In this document: piece by piece, positions 35,471-45,775 of the stretch
How the letters are laid out: each line of letters starts with the position of its first letter
Position numbering within the stretch: the stretch's first letter is position 1
From: Gryllus longicercus
Taxonomy: Eukaryota; Arthropoda; Insecta; Orthoptera; Gryllidae
Reading direction: 5' to 3'
Length of the DNA: 64,000 bases
Assembly: GCA_038098605.1 (NCBI GenBank)
Contig: JAZDUA010000269.1
Span: forward strand, 1,280,001 to 1,344,000
Notes under the pieces: generated by a model
Database searches by the model: none
What the model was told of the DNA's origin: nothing
What the model saw: only the letters and a program-made list of their open reading frames with translations
Position numbers and translations under genes: made by a program

Positions 35471-38340
35471 GCAGATGTAAACGTACTGCATGTAAAGCGT
35501 CGGCGGTGGCAAGCAGCTGTAGTGAAGCAGATGTAGAAAAGCCATTGTAAGTCGCAGTGGCACCGGAATAACAGAAGCAACTACGCGCATTTCTCGCGAA
35601 GATCGCAGGGGCCGGGAAAGATGAAACGAGCTTGAGAACGAGCATAGAGGTGTGAAAACACTTGGAGATCTAATTACAGAAGGGACGTACGTTATGTTGT
35701 GGTGCATTAACAGACATGATGTTGAATTTACACTGACGAAAAGACAAGAGTATGGCATTGGAACCTGAAAGAATCAGTGGCTATCGTTGTTCTGACTATC
35801 ATGGTGAACGTTTCGAGCAATATTGGGACACTGAAGTGAAAACTAAAGCCAGATATTTCAATATTGATGCCTACTGGAAGGTTGATTTAGAGAAAATATA
35901 AACACAGAAGAGTTGCTTAGGAAAATTAGTGTTTTTCAACCTTTGGAATAATATAATGTTATCACGATGTATTTCAGTGATTAACGATAAGGTGATATGA
36001 AAACTATCTGGTAGTATTTGAAATATTTTTTAAAACAAATTTGAAACAAAATGTGATAAAAATGTGTTATGTGTTAAATATCTGCAGAGCAGTAAAAATA
36101 CTGACAAATTCTGTAGAGCTATATTGACTTGGAAATTGACAACCAGAAAAACTAGTTTCAAAATATGATTTTTAAGTGAAAACGCCACACTGTCATTTTT
36201 TTAAACAAAGTACGAGTAATTATCGTAAAAATTGTGTCGTATTTTCCCAGTAACTTCGGGGTATTTTACAGACATTTTCCCATGCATCTCACGCAAGAAA
36301 AAAGATTAGATCCCGCGAGTCGAAATTGATTCATTATATAATTTTAAAATAATAAGTACTAATCAATTTTGTTCAAAATGGTGGGGTATGCGCCGTAGAT
36401 TCATTCTTCAACATTAATTACGACATGCATTATGACTGCGTTGATCCTTCCTAGATACTTTGAATTAGTTCAGAAAGAAAAATTAACACAGAAATAAAAA
36501 AAGCACCCAATTTATACTATCCGACTGCTTTTTTTAAATTCTAGGTTAATTTTTATTTCTGAAGAAATATCCTTTTCGATCGCATTTGGATGATAGGAAA
36601 TACAATTTATTTGGTTTTTCGATTTTTGTCTGTGTGTGTCTGGGGTAATTTCTAGAACGACGGGTGAGATTTTACTGGAACTTCTTTGTTTTTTAGGGGC
36701 TTAACAAGCTCTTTTTGCAAATTATTATTTGCTCCATTATGAAGAATAAGGCGCTCAAGCAAACCATACCTAGATGGGTACACGGGAAATGGCACTTGCA
36801 GGGTTTCCTTATTGATTTGTATGAGAATGAGACGTATATGATATTTTCTTTATGGCAATTATTGTCTGCAATGTGTGAACGGTTTACCATCAATTCGTTA
36901 CGTAAATATTTTTGATTGAATGTTTAAAGCAAATCGTTCGTGGATAATATAGATCCTCTTGTATAGTTTTAGAGCGTTATACATCATATTACATAATGCC
37001 ATGTAAGTATTATGCTCAATTAAATTATTTGCAGTATGCCTACATTTAATACAGTAAATAATATGAATTTTGTTTGCTATTCACAAAAATAAGAAATTCA
37101 CAGATCGTAAATAAATAAATATCATCGTAATAACATAATTTAGTGTATTACTTAACTATAGATTAATTTAAGGTCACCTAATACATTGAATTCAATATAT
37201 TAATACACACAATATCTTAACACAATATATACACAATATCTTAATATATTGAATACAATATATTAAATGTTCATCTTACGGCAACATAATGTATGCTCTC
37301 TCACTAACTTTCTAACATGTTAAATACAACTTAAAAACTGTTTCCAGAGCATGAATGAAAGAATACATGAATGTGGCAAATCAGGGGTTGTTGAAATGTT
37401 TGAATGAAAATGTTTATTCTAGCGGAAGCTGCAGCTGATGCTGTCATATTTGCCCACTAAACGCACCTGCACATCTCCGGAAAATGTTGCAAGATTCAGT
37501 CGTTTCGGCAGTGGTTTATATAATTGCGAGTTCACCATGACCAGAATTGAAACAGGAAAATTGTTGGGAAGTATATGTATATGCTTCTGAGGATATAGTA
37601 TAGGCTTCTGAAATCACTGTAGCCGAAATATAGTAGGTATTTCGCTGGGCACAATACCCACAATTACGATCTGATACGTCCGACAAAAAAAATCGTACCG
37701 GCGGAAATGGAAGAGAATGTTGTGGGATCCAGACAGATTAACGTTGAACATGATTATGACAAAAATAAGTTAAGAGTGTCTGCTGCACATAATATCCTTC
37801 TCCTAACCCCTGCGAGGGTAAGCATTTTCGGCTGAGCTACAATTTCTAAGCCTCTACTCATCTGGGCGTTTCCATAATTTTTATCCTCCACCTGTGCCTC
37901 TCAGGCTTATAAATATTTATTTAAAAATTCATAGATTGAAATTATGACATAAGTTTGAATATAAATAGAATAATAAATCTCCTCAAATACATAAAAATCT
38001 CAAATTTTCTCAAGTATTTCTTAGCGAAAAAAGAGACATACGCAGAGCGAGTCGAGATAATTGGACGTAAAACATTTCTCAATACATCTTAAGGCAAAAA
38101 GAAATGATTTCGTAGATTAACATTTCTACGACATTTTCCGTATGATAATAACATTTTATGAGGTGGCATTTTTTACATTTTCTTTTGATTTGTGATGTGT
38201 GGAGATGAGAATTCTTGAGAGAGCAAAAAAGAAATTACTCGCGTTTAAACAGCGCTTACACAAAATCTCTGCTCACGTCAGCAAACGAACAGGGTAAATT
38301 TGTCAGATTCTAGACGGAATAAGAGCCAAATCGTTTAGCG
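35471..38340. other. AT-rich intergenic DNA
   Basis: About 2.9 kb. A short self-complementary AT-rich cluster at 37180-37270 repeats TCAATATATTAA and ACAATATCTTAA words. Overlapping frames on both strands at 36693-36915 are of equal length and unassigned. No gene recognised. Confidence 0.4.
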
Positions 38341-38404
38341 CCCGCATAACGTCCCTCGAATTTTAAATTCTACCGAGCATCCGCTTCGCTGTAAGCGAGG
38401 CTGA

Positions 38405-38436
38405 TGTCGGAATTATTATCATTACGGCCATTAGCC
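38405..38436 (+). promoter_or_regulatory. ATTA-type motif cluster at CpG-island edge
   Basis: AATTATTATCATTACGGCCA followed by TTAG places three or more homeodomain-core ATTA words in about 25 bp at a sharp transition into G-rich DNA. Binding is inferred only from the motif. Confidence 0.25.
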
Positions 38437-38462
38437 GGGGAGGGGAGGGGAGGGGTGGGGCG
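38437..38462 (+). other. G-quadruplex motif
   Basis: Five runs of four G separated by single bases (GGGGAGGGGAGGGG and on), at 38437-38460. This is a near-ideal intramolecular quadruplex pattern, directly beside the ATTA cluster. Confidence 0.75.
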
Positions 38463-38815
38463 CGGCGCGACGTGGCGGGTCGGCGCTGAGCGCGGAGTCG
38501 GTTTGGGAGGGAGAGGAAGTAGCGATTTTCCCCAGATGACCATGAAAGCCGACAATGTCAACATCGCCCTCGCTGTCGCCACAGCTCCCCTCCCCCTTCC
38601 CTTTTCCCTTCACCGTTCCCTCATTCTCCTTTGCGCTCGTTATCGGCTCCATTCCAACCACAACCACCTCCCCTCTCGCTCCCCCTGCTTCACCCGTCCT
38701 CTCTCCGCCCAGACGCCCACACCCGCTCTCCCTTTCCTAGCCCCTTTCCCATTCACCACCTCCTCAGGACATTTGCAACTTTAAACTATCGTCGCTTCTC
38801 TTCAGCTGTCTCTTT
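38463..38815. other. GC-rich then pyrimidine-rich island
   Basis: CpG-rich to about 38530, then C/T-rich on the plus strand with Pro/Ser/Leu frames. No domain recognised. Confidence 0.5.
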
Positions 38816-38818
38816 GCG

Positions 38819-39168
38819 GTTCTTTCTTTTCTCCCTGCATCCATAAACTATCACAAATAACATGACCGTTTCAATTCCCATTACTGTTGTCACCCCCCCT
38901 CTCTCGCTCTCTCACTGTCTGTCATCGTGGTCTCCATTCGGTTCTTTATTTTCTCTCTGCATCCCTGGCCCATCACAAATAACATAATAGACGGTTTTCA
39001 TTCCTATCACTATTCTCTCTCTCTCTCTCTCTCTATCATAGTCACAATACAGTTCTTTATTTTCTCCCTGCATCCCTAATCCATCACAAAGATGACCGTT
39101 TTCGTTCCTAACGCTATTGTCACCTCTCTCTCTCTCTCTCTTTCTCTATCATCATTCACTCAAAGATT
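38819..39168 (+). repeat. Tandem repeat, three units of about 110-120 bp
   Basis: Units start at about 38819, 38940 and 39051. Each carries GTTCTTT, TTTTCTCYCTGCATCC, CATCACAAA, GACGGTTTT or ACCGTTT, TCCYAT and a terminal CT microsatellite that has expanded differently in each unit (39013-39033 and 39124-39146). Confidence 0.85.
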
Positions 39169-39219
39169 TACAGTCATCGTCGCCATCACCATTTGCCAGC
39201 ATCGCTCGTTCATTAGTCC

Positions 39220-39480
39220 CTCGCCCGCATATGTGTCCGTCCAAAGAGCATCTTTGCTTACTTCTCCCTCTCCCTCCCTTCTCCTCTCGCCCCCGCCCCA
39301 TCACCGCTCCCACAGCCCCTGCCTCCCGCCGCCGCTCCCGCTGGACCACCGTGGGCGTCGGGGCGGCTTTTTGCGGCGTTCGATCAGCGCGCCGATTACC
39401 TGGCCGTCGGAAGCGATCGCGGCCGACCCGACCCGATCCGATCCGATCGCCCGGACAGAGCCCGCACCGCCCCGCGTAAA
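39220..39480. other. CpG-rich island
   Basis: C/T-rich then CpG-rich DNA, including a short GATCC/GATCG tandem near 39435-39450. Frames of 120-134 codons are open in two plus frames. No domain recognised. Confidence 0.5.
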
Positions 39481-39491
39481 CATCTACTTCT

Positions 39492-39555
39492 GCTAATTGA
39501 TGAGACCATTATATTAGCCGATTAAAACTAATGGCGCCCTATGAGCATAATTAAC
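39492..39555 (+). promoter_or_regulatory. Homeodomain-type motif cluster
   Basis: Within 64 bp there are TAATTGAT, CCATTA, ATATTAG, GATTAAA, CTAATGG and ATAATTAA. The composite GCTAATTGATG plus CCATTA (39492-39511) recurs at 43003-43021. It lies at the edge of a CpG island, before a G-rich tract at 39585-39618. The function is inferred. Confidence 0.35.
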
Positions 39556-39584
39556 CGACCGAGCGCTTGTCTTTGCGGCAGCAA

Positions 39585-39620
39585 CGTGGGGAGGAGAGGA
39601 GGGGGAGGAGGGGGGGGAGA
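39585..39620 (+). other. G-rich purine tract
   Basis: GGGGAGGAGAGGAGGGGGAG continues into an eight-G run. Quadruplex or triplex potential only. Confidence 0.6.
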
Positions 39621-40684
39621 AAATATGGGTTCTCGGAGCAGGGTCAAGGATACAGACAAATGGAACGGACGTATTGACAAGAATGGAGTTAGGAGAGTGG
39701 GGTGCGATGGGTTGGCCACATTGAGCGGAACTAACGTTATGTGAACGACAGTTCCAGTTGTTACAAAACTGAGAAATTTTAATTGGTTTTACAAGTTGAG
39801 GAAAAAAAAAAGAAAAAAGAAATAAGAAAAAAAAAAAAGATGCGGAAACACTAATGGATATACACTCGCGATTTCCGAATTGATGATTGAAGAATATATG
39901 AAGTCTTTTGAGCCCAGAGTGTTTCTGAGATATATTGATTTCTATGCGAGGAATATCGACTTAATACTCTTAGTGATTTAAACGTCAACCAACATTTTTC
40001 TTGAAATAAATCCTTTGATATTTGGAATACCTTAGTATTTACATGCATTTCGTGCATTCTACTATGTCTTTTTTCAATATTTTTCTTAAAAAATGAATAT
40101 ATTGTCCAAGTCAAACGTAATACGTTATTACTGAAATACTCGTTTATTTTCTTCCTCCTAAAATGTCTGCATTTTACATTTTTGACATACTTTATAATCT
40201 CTTCGGCACCAAAAGAACAACTTTTTACTAATCTTGGACTGTTGCCATCAAGCTAAGGCGAAGCTGTGTTTTGCTTCAAATTCAAAGACTTGGAAATGGC
40301 TTCATTATCCCATAGATTTAGACATCAAGCGCAGAGTATTTCAGATTACGCAAATACGAGGGCCCTGCGGAGCGGTCCCGGGGCAGCTGCCGCCGCTGCC
40401 GCCACCACACCCCTCCAAAGTGAACCAAAAGTCGCACAGAATGGAAGAAAAAGTGGAATATAAAATAAAATATATCAATCCACCAGAAAACATACAAGTT
40501 TAAAACATCGAAGCAGTTATGGCTTATAGTTACGATTCGGCGGCCCTGTAATAGTTATTAACGTCATTAGTCAGATATAAAGCAAATAACGGACGCGATT
40601 GAAGGTGTTGTAAAAGGAGGTGATTTGCCGATGAGCCTTTTTTTTGGAAGTTGATATACCGCATGTACGCTCGGACGCAAGATG
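39621..40684. other. Intergenic DNA with an A-rich tract
   Basis: An A/G tract lies at 39799-39840. A small GC-rich patch with CCGCCGCTGCCGCC lies at 40375-40405. No gene recognised. Confidence 0.4.
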
Positions 40685-41042
40685 GCGGCGATGGTGTGGC
40701 GGTTAGCGTACCGGACTGTTGTATCCAAGGTCGCGGGTTCAAACCCGATCGAAGCCGTGGATTTTTAGGGCGACAAAATCCTTCGTACGCCTTCCTTCGG
40801 AGGGGAAGTAAAGCCGGATGTCCCATGTTAGTAGATTTACTTGCATGTAAAAGATCCTCAAGCCTAAATGACGCCTCTGAGCTAAATTCAAATCGCCTGT
40901 TTCTCGCCCAAGAAATACCTTCTTTCTCCGCTAGTTGGTGAAAGGAGCGTAGCGAAATTTGCGTGGTCTGACGGAAGAGCGGGCCTGATGACCCGAGTCT
41001 CGCCACGTAAAATAAGGCAAATTCAATTCAAATTCAATTCAA
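40685..41042 (+). repeat. tRNA-derived SINE (family S1), copy 2 (full length)
   Basis: Best-preserved copy. A-box-like GATGGTGTGGCGGTTAGCG (about 40690-40708), perfect B-box-like GGGTTCAAACCC (40735-40746), a body shared with copies at 33.1 and 46.6 kb, and a tail of AATTCA repeats. Length is about 358 bp. Confidence 0.9.
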
Positions 41043-41620
41043 GACGTGAGTCGAATGATTGATTGATTAGTGATTCCGCGCTCGTCAACCGCAAAGATCA
41101 TTAGTCCCGTAAGTGTAGTGCATGGTTTAATCTTTGAAGGTTATGGTAATATTCGCCCAGGTGAATGATGAGATCCGACACCGACTATGGTTGTTATCTA
41201 CAACCAGCGTGGCAACGCCCCAGCCCGAACAAGCTCTTAGGTCCCGACTGCTCCCCCAAATTTTGAGGAAATGTAGAGAATGCAAATGTAAATGCGTCTA
41301 AGTATGGGGTAAGAATCGGGCAAGGAAGGGAAAAGAAAGTTCGCGCGTGTTTCGTGACTCATTTGATAGGGAACTACTCCGGCGTTCCCCTGGTGTTGAT
41401 CGGCGAAACCACGGAAAAATACCGATCAGAGCAGCCGGCCGCTAGAACTCTTCTTCAGACAGCAGCTGAATTTGACCTAACTGGTGTCGAAAATCCTGCC
41501 ACCGTCAGGAGTCGAACCTAAGACGTCCTCGGCATAGGTTTTCCAGTGACATCAGATGATGCTCTGAAGCACCTAAGCGAGTTGGATGAAGTGAGTCGGT
41601 TTTCAGGTGCCTTGCTCAAC
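41043..41620 (-). repeat. tRNA-derived SINE (family S4), copy 1
   Basis: Minus-strand element. At its head the B-box-like GGTTCGACTCC lies at 41508-41518, with an A-box-like region around 41560-41600. The tail is a GATT/ATTG microsatellite at 41053-41077. CATTAGTCCCGTAAGTGT, a GTTTAATC block and a GATCCG block are shared in order with 58783-59205. It abuts the tail of the S1 copy, so the two SINEs are head to tail or nested. Confidence 0.65.
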
Positions 41621-42009
41621 TGGGCTGCAAGGATTCAGGATTACAGCATCGTTTGCGAGTCATCCAAATCCCATGAAATACAGTAACAAAAACGGAGATT
41701 TTCTAGCAGAAAAAGTATTATTGTAGGCCCTTAATATTGAAAAATAGGATATAACTGGTTTCTTTATGTAGCACATTACAACCCCTAACGCGTTCTGCAG
41801 AGGAAGTAATTTTTTACATACTGCTATTCTTAAAGATTTATTTCAATTCTACTATTGAAGTGAAAATTGAGTAAATGTGAAAAGTTGTCTTTTAGATGTG
41901 GATAGAAAGCACCTAGGTAGTGGGTGAGATTAGTCAAGTAACTAGTGCGAGAACTTTCCTGCCATTCCTTGGTACCTCTAATTACAATTCAGTTGGTCAA
42001 AATGTTTTA
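41621..42009. other. AT-rich intergenic DNA
   Basis: No recognised feature. Confidence 0.4.
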
Positions 42010-42613
42010 TTGCAAGTAGAGATGCGACATCGACAACATAACTTTAATGTTTTCCAAAATCGGTAATTAATCATAATTAAAAGATCTATGTTAACATCGC
42101 CCTAAAACCATCGATGTTTTAAACGTGTTTAGTGACCGCCAACATTAATATTCGCACGGAGCAGTATTCAATTTGACTGTAACCCGTTTATTAATTGAAT
42201 ATTAAAATTTAACAGTTAAAAATACTAAACATAAAGTTAAAAATACTAAAAATTAAAAAACAAGCTCTGAGCCTGAAAGCCTGAGCCCTCAAGGTCATGT
42301 CAAGGTGGGTCAGAGATTACTCAATTCGCCGTAGATTGGTACAGGAAGAATACGCATATGTCGCATAAACTGAGTGGTATCAGTTTTTTTTCATATTTTA
42401 ACTTTTATAAAATAGTAACTTCCCCAAAATTATGATTTTGGAACTTTTTTCATTGACAAACAAAACGTCGAAAACGTAAAAAACCTCGAACATAAATCAT
42501 CGATGTTGGAAAAACATTGGATTTAATAAATCTATGTTTAAAACATCGATATTTCTATAAAAACACTGATAGTTTCAAACCATCGACATAGATTGCTTGT
42601 TCCTACTTGCAAG
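42010..42613. mobile_element. Nonautonomous hAT-like element with target duplication
   Basis: The element body is about 42017-42605. The left end TAGAGATGCGACATCGAC and the reverse complement of the right end, TAGGAACAAGCAATCTATGT then CGATGG, start alike and converge on CATCGA/GTCGATG. It is flanked by TTGCAAG at 42010-42016 and 42607-42613 (8 bp with one mismatch if the adjacent base is included), as expected for hAT insertions. Subterminal ATCGAT words recur at 42108, 42500 and 42548. No transposase is present. Confidence 0.7.
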
Positions 42614-42859
42614 CCACGGGATCGAGTTCCTAGATACAGATACTAGCGCCTTCCATTTTCCCATCAATCTTGCCATTTTATATCCATTCGTCAGGAGAAT
42701 TCGATCTGTATGTTGAGAACCATGAATATATCCCAAACAAAAATTAATATTCTTGACAATGTCCATAAGGTCACGAATATTGTTATAGTTTTCCTTCAGC
42801 TCCTTATTGCTGCTTGTCGGGGCTTTCGGGTGAGAGGATATTACATGGCGTCGGTTGTG
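42614..42859. other. Intergenic DNA
   Basis: No recognised feature. It leads into a CpG-rich island. Confidence 0.35.
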
Positions 42860-43075
42860 CTTCTCTCTGTGACTAGGAGGGACTCGCTAGGGCACGGGAG
42901 TGCGCTGGGCGGCCCGTGGACGCCGCTTCGCCCACCGCGCTCCGCGGTGATCGGTCCCCTGCCCCGCCCCTTTCCCCCCTCCCCTCCTCCTCCTCCCCAC
43001 CCGCTAATTGATGGCCCATTAGGACTCCCGGCGACCCACGCCCACGCCTGCAGTTTCGGGAGACTTTCATCAGGA
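42860..43075. other. CpG/C-rich island
   Basis: GC-rich with C-runs at 42960-43000. It contains the motif pair listed separately at 43003-43021. A 147-codon plus frame across the island has no recognisable domain. Confidence 0.5.
43003..43023 (+). promoter_or_regulatory. Composite homeodomain-type motif, second copy
   Basis: GCTAATTGATG followed after two bases by CCATTAG, inside otherwise C-rich DNA. It matches 39492-39511, where the spacer is three bases. Flanking sequence differs, so it is not an obvious repeat copy. Confidence 0.35.
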
Positions 43076-43091
43076 GAGCGAGGATCGGATT

Positions 43092-43331
43092 TTAAGTGTG
43101 ACTTTTTTGTTTTTTTAAACGTTATTCTAGATGGAATACATCGTTTAATATAATCTTAAGTGTGACTTATTTTTTTTTTAATTTAATTTATTTTTTAACA
43201 CATTGTTCTAGATAAAACACATCGTTTCATATAATCTTAAGTGTGACTTTAATTTTTTGAATTTAATTTACTTTTTATGATATTTATTGTTCTATATGAA
43301 ATACATCGTTTAGTATAATCTTAAGTGTGAC
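43092..43331 (+). repeat. Tandem repeat, three units plus a partial
   Basis: Units 43092-43155, 43156-43236 and 43237-43320, plus a partial at 43321-43331. Each starts TTAAGTGTGAC, has a T-rich middle of variable length, TGTTCTA or TATTCTA, and ends ATACATCGTTTARTATAATC with small differences. Unit length grows from 64 to 84 bp by expansion of the T/A-rich middle. Confidence 0.9.
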
Positions 43332-44464
43332 GTGTCGAGGTTTCTCGCTGGACATTCCAGTCTCTGCTTGACGTTCGAGATGTCACAATTTGGTATTATG
43401 AAGAATTATGTTATTCCTCTGTAGGTAATTTTTTGATCAAATGGTTTTAAAAAAAATGTTATTTGTGCTACTAATAACTCTTTTAATAAAATATTAATTT
43501 TGGTTTCTTCGCCGGGGATAAACTCCACAAAATAAATAAGATACGATCTTGCGCCAAACCACTATATTTTCTGCAAATACGTTTCGGAGTTTCATCGGTA
43601 CAACGAGTAAGTCTTCGCGTGTCAGAAAAGTATTTCCATATAAAGTGTGGACCTCATGTTTGAGTTGAATGATTCTGTTTAGTGACATGAACATTGAAAA
43701 TTCACATGAAGAATGATTGCAATGTCCTTGCAGTTATCAATTACTGAATAATTTGGATTATTGTAATAATAGAAGTTTTTTGGATAATTATTTGGAAGTC
43801 GAATGTAATTTAAAAATTCTAACAACTCTGGAAAAAGTAATGTAGTTTGTTTTAACGGAATCTCAAATGAGTAGAAGAAAATACAAAAACATGGTTAAGA
43901 TATAATTTGATATATGCAAACCTGTCAGTCAATTTTTAAGTGTGTTCCAATACAAAACAGTGTTAGACAAAATGAATATACTCAAAGACTAGTATACGTG
44001 GTTTGTATTGTCATCAATCATAAAGCGTCAATTCCTGTGGGTGGAGTGAATTACTGCGCCTATTGAAAATCCCAACATCGCTTCCTAAGACGTACATCAT
44101 GTCATGCATTTACGGCCAGTTAAGTCACTCGATAATGACTATCCTTAAATTGAAGAAAGACTCAGTTAAAGAAATTAACTTCGATTATATGACATACGCG
44201 TAACGTAGCAAATAACGCCACGAAGAAAACGCAGTATATCATGTCACAAAGTCGCTACTTATGCTTCACATGGTAACTCGCACGTTTACTAAAAATCACT
44301 TCGAAACGTCGTTGCGAGAGTTCGACCGCACACAATCTTACTCTAAAGGTTCTTTACACTACACACTATAGATCTAATACTATATTTCGTCGCAATAATC
44401 GTTACGATATTTAATTAGTTAATGAAGTATGAATAATATAGTAACCCGTAATTCTGTCTTGCTT
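43332..44464. other. AT-rich intergenic DNA
   Basis: About 1.1 kb with no recognised feature. A 66-codon minus frame at 43494-43694 is unassigned. Confidence 0.4.
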
Positions 44465-44712
44465 TTACTATGGGTATAGCCTCGATGCTAGCTGCTGGTC
44501 AACGTGCTCGCTCTCCACTACGCGGCCCCGGGTTTGAGTCCCGGTGAGGCAGATTATAGTGTGCGTTTTCCTTGCAATGTCCCAGTGTATATTGCTGTGT
44601 AATGATGAGAAAATTCACTTCTCAGGTTGAGAAGACCAAAATACGGCGTGGGGATGTCTACGTACCCCCTTAACCCATCGCCTCGAGGGAGGGGCGTTGT
44701 CGGTAGGGTTTA
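44465..44712 (+). repeat. tRNA-derived SINE (family S2), copy 1
   Basis: Head GCTAGCTGCTGGTCAACGTG and CTACGCGGCCCCGGGTTTGA, with B-box-like GGGTTTGAGTCCC at 44530-44542. The body GTGTGCGTTTTCCTTGCAAT, the GAGAAGACCA block and GCATGGNGATGTCT are shared with the inverted copy at 50799-51055. It ends where the foldback element begins. Confidence 0.8.
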
Positions 44713-44713
44713 T

Positions 44714-44954
44714 ATTTTAAAATTTTGCGATTTTTAGTTGCGTTCGCGGACCTTTTAAAAGCATTCTCAAACTTTTATCTCAGGAACTGAAAAGTCAGAG
44801 TCATCTAGGGAAATACTGCCAGTTCACGGGTTCATACGTTTTTGGGTTCAGTATTTCCTTCGGTGACCCTGTCGGTTCAGTTTTTGAGATAAAAGTTTGA
44901 ACGTGTTTTTTAAAAGGTGTGCGAACGCAACTAAATGTCGCAAAATTTTGAAAT
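44714..44954. mobile_element. Foldback (snap-back) element
   Basis: Arms 44714-44818 and 44849-44954 are reverse complements at about 80 percent with a 30-bp loop: AAAATTTTGCG, TTAGTTGCGTTCGC, CCTTTTAAAA, TCAAACTTTTATCTCA and GGAAATACTG all recur inverted. It can form a hairpin of about 100 bp. It sits between a SINE and a CpG island. No coding capacity. Confidence 0.8.
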
Positions 44955-44959
44955 CAGAG

Positions 44960-45560
44960 GGTGCGTCACGTCAATGGCGACTCTCTACGTGTTCGTGTAG
45001 AATTGCATTTCGCAGGGAGGCCCTCGCTGCTTGCCGCGTGGCGCATGCGCTGTCGGGGCGGCTGCTGGGGCTGCGTTGGGTGGCGCGGCGCGGCGCGGCG
45101 CGGGGCGGAGCGGAGCGGCGCGGCGTGACGGCGACCTGTCTCTCGTTTAGTCTCCGAAACCCGTTCGGGAACGGGTGTTTTGGCGAGGGGCGGGGCGGGG
45201 CGGAGCGGGGCGGGGGAGGCGGGCGATGGCTCGCGGCGCGCAGGCCCAGGCTCGACGCCCCGCGCCGCCCGCGACCTTGTCGCCGGCGAGGCCACTGCTC
45301 CGAGCGGCGGGCGGGCGGGCGGGGGCGGGCGGGCGGGCGGGGGCGACGGGCGCTTCCTGCTGCCCCCGCGGGGCGCGGCTGCAGAGGCGCAAGTGGATCT
45401 CTGGGACGAATGTGGAGGCGCCTTCAGAAAAGAGGAACGCGTTTGAATCGCTGGGTGCAGAACCCCCTCATTCTCACTTCCAGGGTCGGCTGGTTTAAAC
45501 CACGGTTTTGGGCAGGGGGGGGGATAGCGCGATGCGATGACTGACGGCCCAAGCCCGAGA
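44960..45560. other. CpG-rich island
   Basis: About 600 bp, very CpG-rich, with GGCGCGGCGCGGCGCGG near 45083-45103 and GGGCGGGCGG runs near 45310-45345. Frames of up to 265 codons (minus) and 215 codons (plus) overlap completely and have no domain. Confidence 0.65.
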
Positions 45561-45598
45561 GAAGGAAACCTGGGAAGGGCAGAGGATAGTGAAGGCGG

Positions 45599-45775
45599 AG
45601 GCTTCCACGGCCAGAGTCGTGGCTGATCTTGGTTGTCCGGGTGACGTCGCATCGAAGGCTGTGATGCCGACGTTTTGCCCATCTTATGGTCTTCCGTCAG
45701 ACCAGCCCTGAGGAAGACGACGACAAGATGGTCGAAACGACAGGGCCGTCGCCCGGACAGCAAACATCGTATACA
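45599..45775 (-). mobile_element. Self-complementary element P, copy A
   Basis: Starts with GAGGCTTCCACGGCCAGAGT, then TTGTCCGGGTGACGTCGCAT. Its two halves are inverted relative to each other: CGTTTTGCCCATCTTATGGT then CTTCC (45671-45695) against GGAAGACGACGACAAGATGG then TCGAAACG (45712-45739), and TTGTCCGGGTGACG against the CGCCCGGACAG word near 45750. Related copies lie at 49136, 53904 and 56238. The strand given is that of the CTGAGGA...GAAAC core in copies B-D. Confidence 0.65.

Noticed and set aside
34778..35758. 326-codon minus-strand frame
   Set aside because: Most of it lies in a CpG island with C/G runs and four other long overlapping frames. No recognisable domain.
40685..40765. 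Functional tRNA gene
   Set aside because: A- and B-box-like words are present, but there is no acceptor-stem pairing, and the sequence continues into a repeated SINE body and tail.
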